A stretch of DNA of 7,873 nt. Source: Hyphomicrobium sp. GTDB taxonomy: Bacteria > Pseudomonadota > Alphaproteobacteria > Rhizobiales > Hyphomicrobiaceae. The stretch lies in the NCBI GenBank assembly GCA_030609245.1, contig JAUWCP010000102.1, positions 1-7,873 on the forward strand, read 5' to 3'. Within the stretch, counting starts at the first letter, position 1; each line of letters begins with the position of its first letter. Under the pieces are notes generated by a model. The model was not told the origin of the DNA, searched no databases, and was given only the letters and a program-made list of their open reading frames with translations. The translations under genes and the position numbers were made by a program. Positions 1 to 5,416 of the stretch are shown here, piece by piece.

Positions 1-62
1 GGAGCAGAACCGCCAGGAAAGATTGCGGACTGAGGCTCAAAGGCTGCGGCACGGTTATGGGA

Positions 63-102
63 GACGCGAAACAACCGAATGATCGCCTCTCGGTTTCGCG
101 TC
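63..102. repeat. Bulged inverted repeat (stem-loop)
   Basis: The left arm GACGCGAAAC (63-72) continues after a 3-nt bulge to CGA (76-78). It pairs with TCGGTTTCGCGTC (90-102), giving 13 paired bases around an 11-nt loop. Neither strand has a T run after the stem, so it is not a canonical intrinsic terminator. It may be a rho-dependent or bidirectional terminator of a gene lying to the left, a structured RNA element, or a dispersed repeat. Confidence 0.5.
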
Positions 103-231
103 ATCGAGTAGAGATTGCACATAGATTGAAGCCCAGCACCGCATAGCAGGGGAGGGGCGCGTGGTCTTTGCTAGGAGGGATCGGCGCGAAGGCGGATAGT
201 TACATCTGGACCGTCCCTAGCTGGTCAACTT

Positions 232-252
232 TGCTACCTATGTGCTACCTAT
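232..252. repeat. Two tandem copies of TGCTACCTAT, 11-bp period
   Basis: TGCTACCTAT occurs at 232-241 and again at 243-252, separated by one base, so the copies lie about one helical turn apart. A partial match, TTTGCTA, lies at 167-173. The pair starts 47 bp beyond the 3' end of the tRNA-Arg gene. Paired short direct repeats at helical spacing next to a tRNA 3' end resemble arm-type binding sites of tyrosine integrases. That function is inference. Confidence 0.45.
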
Positions 253-298
253 TGCGGATCAGTATGGATGCTGCGAGTGGGTAACGCATTGATGGAAT

Positions 299-375
299 TG
301 GCGCACCGGAGAGGAGTCGAACCCCTGACCCCCAGATTCGTAGTCTGGTGCTCTATCCAGCTGAGCTACCGGTGC
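299..375 (-). tRNA. tRNA-Arg (anticodon ACG)
   Basis: This is a complete 77-nt cloverleaf on the minus strand. The acceptor stem GCACCGG (375 to 369) pairs with CCGGTGC (309 to 303), followed by discriminator G and a genome-encoded CCA (301-299). The D arm contains GCTCAGCTGGATAGAGC. The anticodon arm CCAGA-CTACGAA-TCTGG gives anticodon ACG. The T arm AGGGG-TTCGACT-CCTCT contains the TTCGA signature. The anticodon A34 is normally converted to inosine by TadA, so this tRNA would read CGU, CGC and CGA. The gene lies on the same strand as, and 135 bp downstream of, the histidine kinase gene. Its 3' end borders a gene-poor flank, which makes it a candidate attachment site. Confidence 0.97.
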
Positions 376-510
376 AATTTTCCGCGACTGTGACGGCCTC
401 GCAGGCGAGCCGACTAACTTGCCGTCCCCGCAGGTCTGGCGAAGCCCGCCACTACTAATCGCTCAGAAGAAACCACGCAAGGGCCATGCGTGCCGGTCCA
501 GCTCAAAAAC

Positions 511-2031
511 TCAGTTTGCGCCCCGATCCGGGATATCGAACTGGAAGGCCGCGCCCTCATCGGTGTCGATAAGCTTCACGTGACCGCCGTGCACGCCAAC
601 GATCTCCGAGGCAATCGCCAGCCCCAGCCCCGTGCCACCCCTGCGTTGCGAGCCGATGAAGGGCTCAAACAGATGATCGCGCGCCTTCTGTGGCACGCCA
701 GGGCCATTGTCGCGCACCTCGACCAGAACGTGACGCCCATCGCGCCAGGCTTTGACGCAGACCTTGCCGCCCGGCTTGCCGTCGCGCGCTCCCACGATTG
801 CTTCGACGGCGTTGCGCACTAGGTTGGAGACGATCCGGAACAGATGATCGCGGTCGGCATCGATGCGCAAATTGTCGTCGATATCGAGTTCCCAATCGAT
901 GCTGCCCTCGCGCGGCAAGCCCAGCGCTTCACCGACCTCCACGACAAGCGGCTTCAAGCGCATCAGCTCGCGCCTCGGTGCAGCTTCTTCCGCGCGTCCA
1001 AAGCGCAAAGTGTCGTTGCAGAAATTGATAGCGCGGTCGAGCGAGGCGATGAGCTTGGGCGCAAAGCGCTGTACGGTGGGATCGGGAATGGCGGTTAGGC
1101 GGTCGGAGAGAAGCTGCGTGCTAGCCAGCATGCCTCGCAAGTCGTGATTGATCTTGCTCACCGCGAGGCCAAGCTGCGCAAGACGCGTCTTTTGCAGCAG
1201 GACATCGGAGAACTGGCGTTGCATTTCCGCAAGCTCGCGCTCCGCCGTGCCTATCTCATCGAGACGGCCCGATGGCGTGATGATGCGGCTGGAATCTTCG
1301 GGGTCTTCGGAGAAGTGAACCATGTTGCGCGTGATCTGCATCATCGGGCGCACGAGCAGCCGACTCAGAGCAAAGTAGACGAGCGCCGCTGTCACCAGCG
1401 AAATGATGATAGAAATTTCGAGAATATTGAGAGCGTACGACGTCATGGCCCGCTTGAGCGGCGCCTCTGGCATAACGATCTCGACGAGATCGTCCGGGTC
1501 GTCGCCGATACTGCCCAGTACGCGAATTGTGCGACCTTCAGGCGCGAAAAACACGGCGATGGCATCGCCGATCTGCTCCAAGTACAAAGCAAATCGACCC
1601 CAAATTCCTTCGGGCTGCTGGCGCAGATCGTAGTGGTCATCAATCGTCATCTGTGGATCGACGGGAAGCACCAGACGGCGAAGCCCCCTTTGCCTTGAAG
1701 CCACCGCCTTGACTTGGGCCGTGCGCAGCATCTCCATGCGCAAGCCGGACGGGATGTCGCCACCGGGGAATCCCTCCACGGCCAACGTGGCCAGTCGAGC
1801 CGCGATCAGGCGCTCTTCGAGCCAGTTCAGGCGATAGTCCGAAACCGAAGGCACAAAAATTAGAATCTCGGCCAGCATGACAAAGACCGCTGTCAGTAAC
1901 AGCAGCTTTGCGGGCAGCCCGAGTCGGCGCCAGCCCCAGTGCGGCGTCTTGGCCCACTTGCGAATTTGGAAGCGAGTGCCACCGGTCTCGGGCTGAATGT
2001 GCCGCGATTGCTCTTTGTTCTCGCGAAGCAC
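511..2031 (-). CDS. Membrane sensor histidine kinase (HAMP, HisKA, HATPase_c)
   Basis: This 506-residue inner-membrane kinase should autophosphorylate on His and pass phosphate to an unidentified response regulator. Visible order: a basic cytoplasmic N-terminus, TM1 about 37-62, an extracytoplasmic sensor region about 63-200 without recognisable fold, TM2 about 201-222, a HAMP-like linker about 223-277, an H-box with INHDLRG (phospho-acceptor His296), an N-box around Asn403/Asn407, G1 box DNGPG (441-445), F box FEPF (455-458) and G2 box GTGLGL (466-471). All catalytic boxes are present, so an active kinase is expected. The start is GTG at 2031-2029, with AGAGGA ending 5 nt upstream. It lies 27 bp after the oxidoreductase stop, suggesting co-transcription. 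I associate this architecture with a Rhizobiales kinase of unknown signal. No cognate regulator is in the window. Confidence 0.93.
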   Translation of the reverse strand: MLRENKEQSRHIQPETGGTRFQIRKWAKTPHWGWRRLGLPAKLLLLTAVFVMLAEILIFVPSVSDYRLNWLEERLIAARLATLAVEGFPGGDIPSGLRMEMLRTAQVKAVASRQRGLRRLVLPVDPQMTIDDHYDLRQQPEGIWGRFALYLEQIGDAIAVFFAPEGRTIRVLGSIGDDPDDLVEIVMPEAPLKRAMTSYALNILEISIIISLVTAALVYFALSRLLVRPMMQITRNMVHFSEDPEDSSRIITPSGRLDEIGTAERELAEMQRQFSDVLLQKTRLAQLGLAVSKINHDLRGMLASTQLLSDRLTAIPDPTVQRFAPKLIASLDRAINFCNDTLRFGRAEEAAPRRELMRLKPLVVEVGEALGLPREGSIDWELDIDDNLRIDADRDHLFRIVSNLVRNAVEAIVGARDGKPGGKVCVKAWRDGRHVLVEVRDNGPGVPQKARDHLFEPFIGSQRRGGTGLGLAIASEIVGVHGGHVKLIDTDEGAAFQFDIPDRGAN

Positions 2032-2058
2032 GTGTTTCCTCTCAATACCGAGGAAACC

Positions 2059-3531
2059 CTAGCCGAACTTTGCAAGAAAACCGATAATTTTGCGCAGGGC
2101 CGGGCTACCCGGTGCCGTAGCATAATAGCGGTAGGCGGCGCGCTTGTTGATCTCGCTCAGTGTGGGATAGGGCGAAATCCACTCGGTCATGGCCTTGATT
2201 TTCAGCTTTTGGGAGATGGCCAGCGACCACATCTGAATGAGCTCGCCGGCCTTGGCGCCCACAATCGTCGCACCCAATATCTTGCCGCTCTTATTGGTAA
2301 TCACCTTGACGTGGCCGATGGTCTCGAGCTCGGCCTGGGCGCGGTCGTTCTCCATATAGGGCCAGCGCAGCACGTTAATCTTACCCCCCGTTGCCTTGCG
2401 GGCAGCCTCTTCCGAAAGGCCCACATTCGCAAGCTCAGGGTCGGTATACGTCGTCCAAGGAATGATGTTCGGGTTTACCTTGGCTGGAATGCGGAACAAG
2501 ACGCGCCGGACAACGATGCCCGCATGGTAGTTGGCGACATGGGTGAATTGGTGCTGGCCCACCACGTCTCCGATGGCGTAAACGCGCCGGTTGGAGGTTC
2601 TCAAGCCTTTGTTCACCTTGATTCCGCGTTTGTCGTAACGGATGCCGGCTGCCTCTAGTCCGAGGTCTGACACGTTGACCTTTCGGCCGACAGCGACAAG
2701 TAAATGCGTGCCTTCGACGACGTACTTTTGATCGCCGGAAGCGACATGCGCGAGAACACGTCCGAGCCCGCCTTCGACACGTTCCACCTTCGATCCTTGA
2801 CGCAGGTCGATCCCTTCAGCGGTCAGTTCCTCTAGGACAATCTTGGAGAGTTCTGGGTCATCCCTGCTCAGCGCCTTCGAACCCTCCAGCACGGTGACGC
2901 GCGAGCCGAGCCGGCGATGAGCTTGTGACATCTCCATACCGATGGGGCCGCCGCCGATCACGATGAGATGATGGAGACGGTCGCGATTGTCGAAGATCGT
3001 CTCGTTGGTGAAGTAGGGCACGCTGTTGAGCCCTGGTATAGGCGGTACGAACGGCGATGACCCGGTGGCTACGACAAAGCGGCGTGCCTTGATGCGGTAC
3101 TCGCCGGCGACAACCGTTGACTTGTCGACGAAACGGCCCGCGGCCAGGATAACGCGCACGCCCAGGCCCGTGAAGCGTTCCACCGAGTCATTGGGTTCGA
3201 TCGCCGCGATCACGCTCCTGACGTGATCGTTGACGGCAGCGGGATCGATTTCCGGATTGACGTCCGCAATCCCGAACTTCGAGGCCGTGCGCATGGCATG
3301 CGCCCGCTTGCCCGCAGCGATAAGGGCCTTTGAGGGCACGCACCCGTAGTTAAGGCAGTCGCCTCCCATCTTGTGTTTTTCGATGAGAATGACGCTTTGG
3401 CCGAAGGCGGCGGCAGCCGCGACAACAGACAAGCCGCCAGAGCCCGCACCGATCACGCAGATGTCGGCTGTGATCTGCTCGCTGGGCGCCGCATCGGCGT
3501 TCGGCGTGGCATCGGGGCGATTAGCTGGCAT
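2059..3531 (-). CDS. FAD-dependent pyridine nucleotide-disulfide oxidoreductase (MerA/Lpd superfamily)
   Basis: This 490-residue soluble flavoprotein should use NAD(P)H to reduce a disulfide or related substrate through FAD and a redox-active Cys pair. Motifs: FAD-binding GAGSGG (28-33), active-site disulfide Cys59/Cys64 in GGDCLNYGCVPSK (56-68), ATGSSP (155-160), NAD(P)-binding GGGPIG (193-198) with Glu216 ending the second strand (suggesting NADH), YAIGD (318-322) and a C-terminal dimerisation domain from about 357. The Lpd catalytic His is replaced by Tyr455 in SPYPTLSE. The vicinal C-terminal Cys pair and N-terminal metal domain of mercuric reductase are absent. I chose ATG at 3531: it has GGAG 8 nt upstream and overlaps the TVP38 stop by 11 bp. 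The frame stays open to 3690, but those 53 codons lie inside TVP38 and precede the family N-terminus. The substrate is unknown. Confidence 0.93.
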   Translation of the reverse strand: MPANRPDATPNADAAPSEQITADICVIGAGSGGLSVVAAAAAFGQSVILIEKHKMGGDCLNYGCVPSKALIAAGKRAHAMRTASKFGIADVNPEIDPAAVNDHVRSVIAAIEPNDSVERFTGLGVRVILAAGRFVDKSTVVAGEYRIKARRFVVATGSSPFVPPIPGLNSVPYFTNETIFDNRDRLHHLIVIGGGPIGMEMSQAHRRLGSRVTVLEGSKALSRDDPELSKIVLEELTAEGIDLRQGSKVERVEGGLGRVLAHVASGDQKYVVEGTHLLVAVGRKVNVSDLGLEAAGIRYDKRGIKVNKGLRTSNRRVYAIGDVVGQHQFTHVANYHAGIVVRRVLFRIPAKVNPNIIPWTTYTDPELANVGLSEEAARKATGGKINVLRWPYMENDRAQAELETIGHVKVITNKSGKILGATIVGAKAGELIQMWSLAISQKLKIKAMTEWISPYPTLSEINKRAAYRYYATAPGSPALRKIIGFLAKFG

Positions 3532-4333
3532 TGCGCGTGCTCCACTTTTTGTAGGCCACGGGGATGAGGGCGACGATACCCAGAAGCCCAAACGCAACGA
3601 GCAGCTCCGTGGTGACGATCGCACTCGTATCGATCTCATAGGGGCAAGCGGTTTCGGGATCGGCCGGGTTCTTGGCAAGGCAAGCAGCATAAACCTCGTT
3701 CTGCGCCTCTATCACGCTCCCCAGCCCGCCGCCGGCGACAGAGAATGCGAGTGTGCCGGGAACGATGCCGATGGCCGTGCCAAGCACATACGTGCGAAGC
3801 GGTACACCAAGCAGAGCCGGCGCCAGGTTGACGAGCCAGAACGGGAATGCCGGGACCAAGCGCAAGAACAAGAGATAACTTAGCGCGTTCTCCTTGAAGC
3901 CGTCGCGCAGTTTGCCCAGCCAAGCTCCAGCTTTGTCTGCGAACGCCTCACCTAGAGAGGACTTGGCGATGAGAAAGATGATCGTGGCACCGATGGTGGC
4001 GCCGATAACTGTTCCAAAAGCACCCGCGAACCAGCCGAACAAGAGGCCTCCCGTCACCGTCAACACGAGGCCACCTGGCAGCGAAAGCGCAACCATCGCC
4101 ACGTAGACAAGCATGTAGATCAGAAGCGCAACGGCAAAGTTCGCGTCGATAAATTCCTTGAGAACCTGATAGTTCGTTCCAATGGTTTTAAACGAGACGT
4201 GCTTGTGCCAGCCCATTGCGAAGACGAGCACCATAAGGAGCACGATCGCGATAAGGGGCCCCCAACGGCGCAAGTGGCCAAGAATTGAGGTCTGACGGGG
4301 CGGATTGCTGGGCTCAGCCGGATCATTGGTCAT
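3521..4333 (-). CDS. TVP38/TMEM64 (VTT/DedA-like) family membrane protein
   Basis: This 270-residue polytopic inner-membrane protein is likely of the VTT-domain superfamily, whose members act in lipid or ion transport across membranes. The exact role here is unknown. Visible: TM1 about 25-43, hydrophobic segments about 66-120 containing the Gly-rich GGLLFGWFAGAFGT, the conserved core FLRLVPAFPFWLVN (156-169), further membrane segments to about 200, and a final TM about 240-260 followed by a basic tail (YKKWSTR). By the positive-inside rule the loop before the last TM is periplasmic, and it holds Cys218 and Cys230. I prefer the ATG at 4333, with GGAG 6 nt upstream. A GTG in frame at 4345 lies inside that ribosome binding site. 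The gene is first in a tight minus-strand operon. Related proteins pair with, or are fused to, such oxidoreductases in other bacteria. Confidence 0.9.
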   Translation of the reverse strand: MTNDPAEPSNPPRQTSILGHLRRWGPLIAIVLLMVLVFAMGWHKHVSFKTIGTNYQVLKEFIDANFAVALLIYMLVYVAMVALSLPGGLVLTVTGGLLFGWFAGAFGTVIGATIGATIIFLIAKSSLGEAFADKAGAWLGKLRDGFKENALSYLLFLRLVPAFPFWLVNLAPALLGVPLRTYVLGTAIGIVPGTLAFSVAGGGLGSVIEAQNEVYAACLAKNPADPETACPYEIDTSAIVTTELLVAFGLLGIVALIPVAYKKWSTRNAS

Positions 4334-4668
4334 CGATTTCTCCACCGCCCCTACCGGCGATCCATTCTATTAACAGGCGTGTACGTATGCGACACTTTTC
4401 GCGATACTTGGCGCCAGCGCCGCTCTGCAAAACGCCCTTCCGCGCAGTTGCATGTCCGCGAAAAGCTGCCGAGGGCCACTCCGCCGCGTCTTCACCCGCC
4501 GGATGCCGGACCAAGGGCTCAGCCGCAGATTTCCAGGTGAGGTCCGCTCGTTGACTTGCACGAAGCCACCCCGTATAAGCCCCGCAATCTCAAGACTAAG
4601 GGCATGTTGCCAATTGCGACTGCGGTGCTCAACAAGGCCTTATTCGCTCCGGGCAAGGGAATTGTAAC
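4334..4668. other. Divergent intergenic region between the TVP38 operon and rpmH
   Basis: This 335-bp region contains the promoter and leader of rpmH on the plus strand and must contain the TVP38 operon promoter on the minus strand. The former is clear (4551-4579). For the latter I see only an AT-richer patch near 4365-4377 without a good -35 partner, so I do not call it. A 9-bp inverted repeat (CTTTTCGCG at 4395-4403, CGCGAAAAG at 4457-4465) encloses 53 bp, and might be an operator pair or chance. No dnaA gene and no evident DnaA-box cluster is present, so this is not an obvious replication origin. Apart from the small leader ORF near rpmH, no gene is supported. Confidence 0.6.
4551..4579 (+). 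promoter_or_regulatory. Sigma-70-type promoter of rpmH
   Basis: The -35 hexamer TTGACT (4551-4556) matches the housekeeping consensus at five of six positions. It is separated by exactly 17 bp from the -10 hexamer TATAAG (4574-4579), also five of six. Transcription would start near 4586, leaving a leader of about 83 nt before the rpmH GTG. A strong promoter fits a ribosomal protein operon. It probably drives rpmH-rnpA and perhaps the genes beyond. Confidence 0.8.
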
Positions 4669-4672
4669 GTGA
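4604..4672 (+). CDS. Possible 22-codon leader ORF overlapping rpmH
   Basis: An ATG about 18 nt into the predicted rpmH transcript opens a 22-codon frame that begins MLPIATAVLNKALF and ends with TGA at 4670-4672. That stop overlaps the rpmH GTG in a GTGA arrangement typical of translational coupling. The only Shine-Dalgarno-like bases (AAGG, 4598-4601) sit just 2 nt before the ATG, which is closer than optimal. The rpmH ribosome binding site lies inside this frame, so translating it would influence initiation on rpmH. I recognise no homologue, and an open frame this short could be chance. Confidence 0.25.
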   Translation: MLPIATAVLNKALFAPGKGIVT

Positions 4673-4803
4673 AGCGCACATTTCAACCGAGCCGGCTCGT
4701 CCGCAAGCGCCGTCACGGGTTTCGCAAGCGGATGATGACAAAGGGTGGAATCCGGGTAATCACGCGGCGGCGCGCAAAAGGCCGTAAGCGGCTTTCGGCC
4801 TAA
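4669..4803 (+). CDS. rpmH: Large ribosomal subunit protein bL34
   Basis: This is a 44-residue, extremely basic protein of the 50S subunit that begins MKRTFQPSRLVRKRRHGFRK and ends GRKRLSA, the diagnostic L34 pattern at full family length. The start is GTG, with AAGGGA (4655-4660) 8 nt upstream. No in-frame ATG near the expected N-terminus competes, and the family start MKRTFQPS fixes it. It is the first gene of the plus-strand cluster, 75 bp ahead of rnpA, as in nearly all bacteria. Here it is not preceded by dnaA, which is normal for alphaproteobacteria. A possible leader ORF overlaps the start codon by 4 bp. Confidence 0.98.
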   Translation: MKRTFQPSRLVRKRRHGFRKRMMTKGGIRVITRRRAKGRKRLSA

Positions 4804-4878
4804 CCGGCGAGCATACCGCATACGACAAGCCAAAGCTGGCGCTCAAGCGCAACCCTCGATGGACGGGGACGGTGCGCA

Positions 4879-5265
4879 GTGGCTCTCACAACCCTCAAGA
4901 CCCTCAAGAAGCGTGCCGAGTTTCTTCGCGTTAAAGGCGGCCCGCGCTGGTCTACGCCGACGCTCGTCGTCGAAATGCGTCTGCGCCCGGAGACCGAGGG
5001 CAATACCATGGATCCCCGTGTCGGATTCACGGTCTCCAAGAAGGTCGGCAATGCCGTGGTGCGCAATCGCGTTCGCCGGCGTCTACGGGTCGCCGTCGGC
5101 GCGCTCGCTCCCGCGCAGATGCGGCCAGGCTGCGATTACGTGGTGATTGCGCGCGCCCGTGCGGCCGATTGTGCCTACCAGGACCTCAAGGCAGAGCTTG
5201 AACAAGCGCTCCAACGCGTGCATCAACCGGGGACGCGCGGACGGCGCAGCCCGAAGCCGCGGTAG
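4879..5265 (+). CDS. rnpA: Ribonuclease P protein component
   Basis: This 128-residue basic protein partners the RNase P RNA in removing 5' leaders from precursor tRNAs. The N-terminal LKKRAEFLRV is the typical family opening. The RNA-binding signature follows as RVGFTVSKKVGNAVVRNRVR (47-66), with the RNR core at 62-64. The later YVVIAR and the helix with LKAELEQAL complete the fold. The C-terminal tail from about 113 is basic and probably disordered, as often in alphaproteobacteria. The start is GTG at 4879, following a purine-rich GGGGACGG. No in-frame ATG lies nearby upstream, and the GTG places LKKRAEFL at the expected distance. It is downstream of rpmH and likely co-transcribed. Confidence 0.96.
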   Translation: MALTTLKTLKKRAEFLRVKGGPRWSTPTLVVEMRLRPETEGNTMDPRVGFTVSKKVGNAVVRNRVRRRLRVAVGALAPAQMRPGCDYVVIARARAADCAYQDLKAELEQALQRVHQPGTRGRRSPKPR

Positions 5266-5334
5266 TTTCGGGTTTTGAGAAACCGCTCGAGCGCGGTATT
5301 GGCCTGGCGGGCAGGGCCGGCGCGGCGAGGTGCC

Positions 5335-5369
5335 CCTTTCCATTGCCGCCCAATTCAGCAATGGAAAGG
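5335..5369 (+). repeat. Perfect 12-bp inverted repeat between rnpA and yidC
   Basis: CCTTTCCATTGC (5335-5346) and GCAATGGAAAGG (5358-5369) are exact reverse complements around an 11-nt loop. The hairpin ends 47 nt before the yidC start. No T run follows on the plus strand, so it is not a textbook intrinsic terminator. It could be an RNA-processing or stability element, a rho-independent-like attenuator lacking the U tract, or a protein-binding site. The surrounding 151-bp gap (5266-5416) contains no supported gene, although other bacteria often have yidD here. Confidence 0.6.
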
Positions 5370-5416
5370 CGCGGCATTGAGAACTGACACAAGAACGAGA
5401 TAGGCCGAGGCCACGA

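Larger units (their letters stand above)
1..298. other. Gene-poor flank beyond the 3' end of tRNA-Arg
   Basis: I see no convincing coding region here. Short open stretches run in from the left edge (one plus frame stays open from position 2 to a TGA at 80-82, another to a TAG near 150), but none has a recognisable motif or start. The stretch holds the bulged inverted repeat at 63-102 and the tandem repeats at 232-252, described separately. Because it abuts the 3' end of a tRNA gene, it could be the edge of an integrated element or its remnant. That is inference: no integrase and no second copy of the tRNA 3' end are visible. Confidence 0.5.

Noticed and set aside
376..510. Intrinsic terminator after the kinase gene, or promoter of the tRNA
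   Set aside because: Only a 5-bp hairpin without a T run, and hexamers matching consensus at three of six positions, are visible. Neither is strong enough to annotate.
490..822. Plus-strand open frame of 110 codons opposite the kinase gene
   Set aside because: It is an antisense shadow of the conserved HATPase domain, with no family motif. The kinase frame explains the codon pattern.
1939..2658. Plus-strand open frame of 239 codons opposite the kinase and oxidoreductase genes
   Set aside because: It spans the antisense of two well-supported genes and their junction and has no recognisable motif.
3532..3690. N-terminal extension of the oxidoreductase to an upstream start
   Set aside because: These codons lie inside the TVP38 gene, read as low-complexity Arg/Ser/Pro sequence, and precede the family N-terminus. 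The ATG at 3531 has a good ribosome binding site.
4334..4345. GTG start for TVP38 adding four residues
   Set aside because: The GTG overlaps the GGAG that serves the ATG at 4333, which is the better start.
4285..4554. Open frames on both strands in the divergent region
   Set aside because: They have no motifs, overlap each other on opposite strands, and have no clear ribosome binding sites. High GC content readily gives such frames.
4334..4668. Replication origin next to rpmH
   Set aside because: There is no dnaA gene and no evident cluster of DnaA boxes. In alphaproteobacteria rpmH is usually not beside dnaA.
5377..5404. Possible yidC promoter, TTGAGA with GATAGG at 16-bp spacing
   Set aside because: The -10 match is poor, and the implied transcript would start within a few bases of the yidC ATG, leaving out its ribosome binding site.
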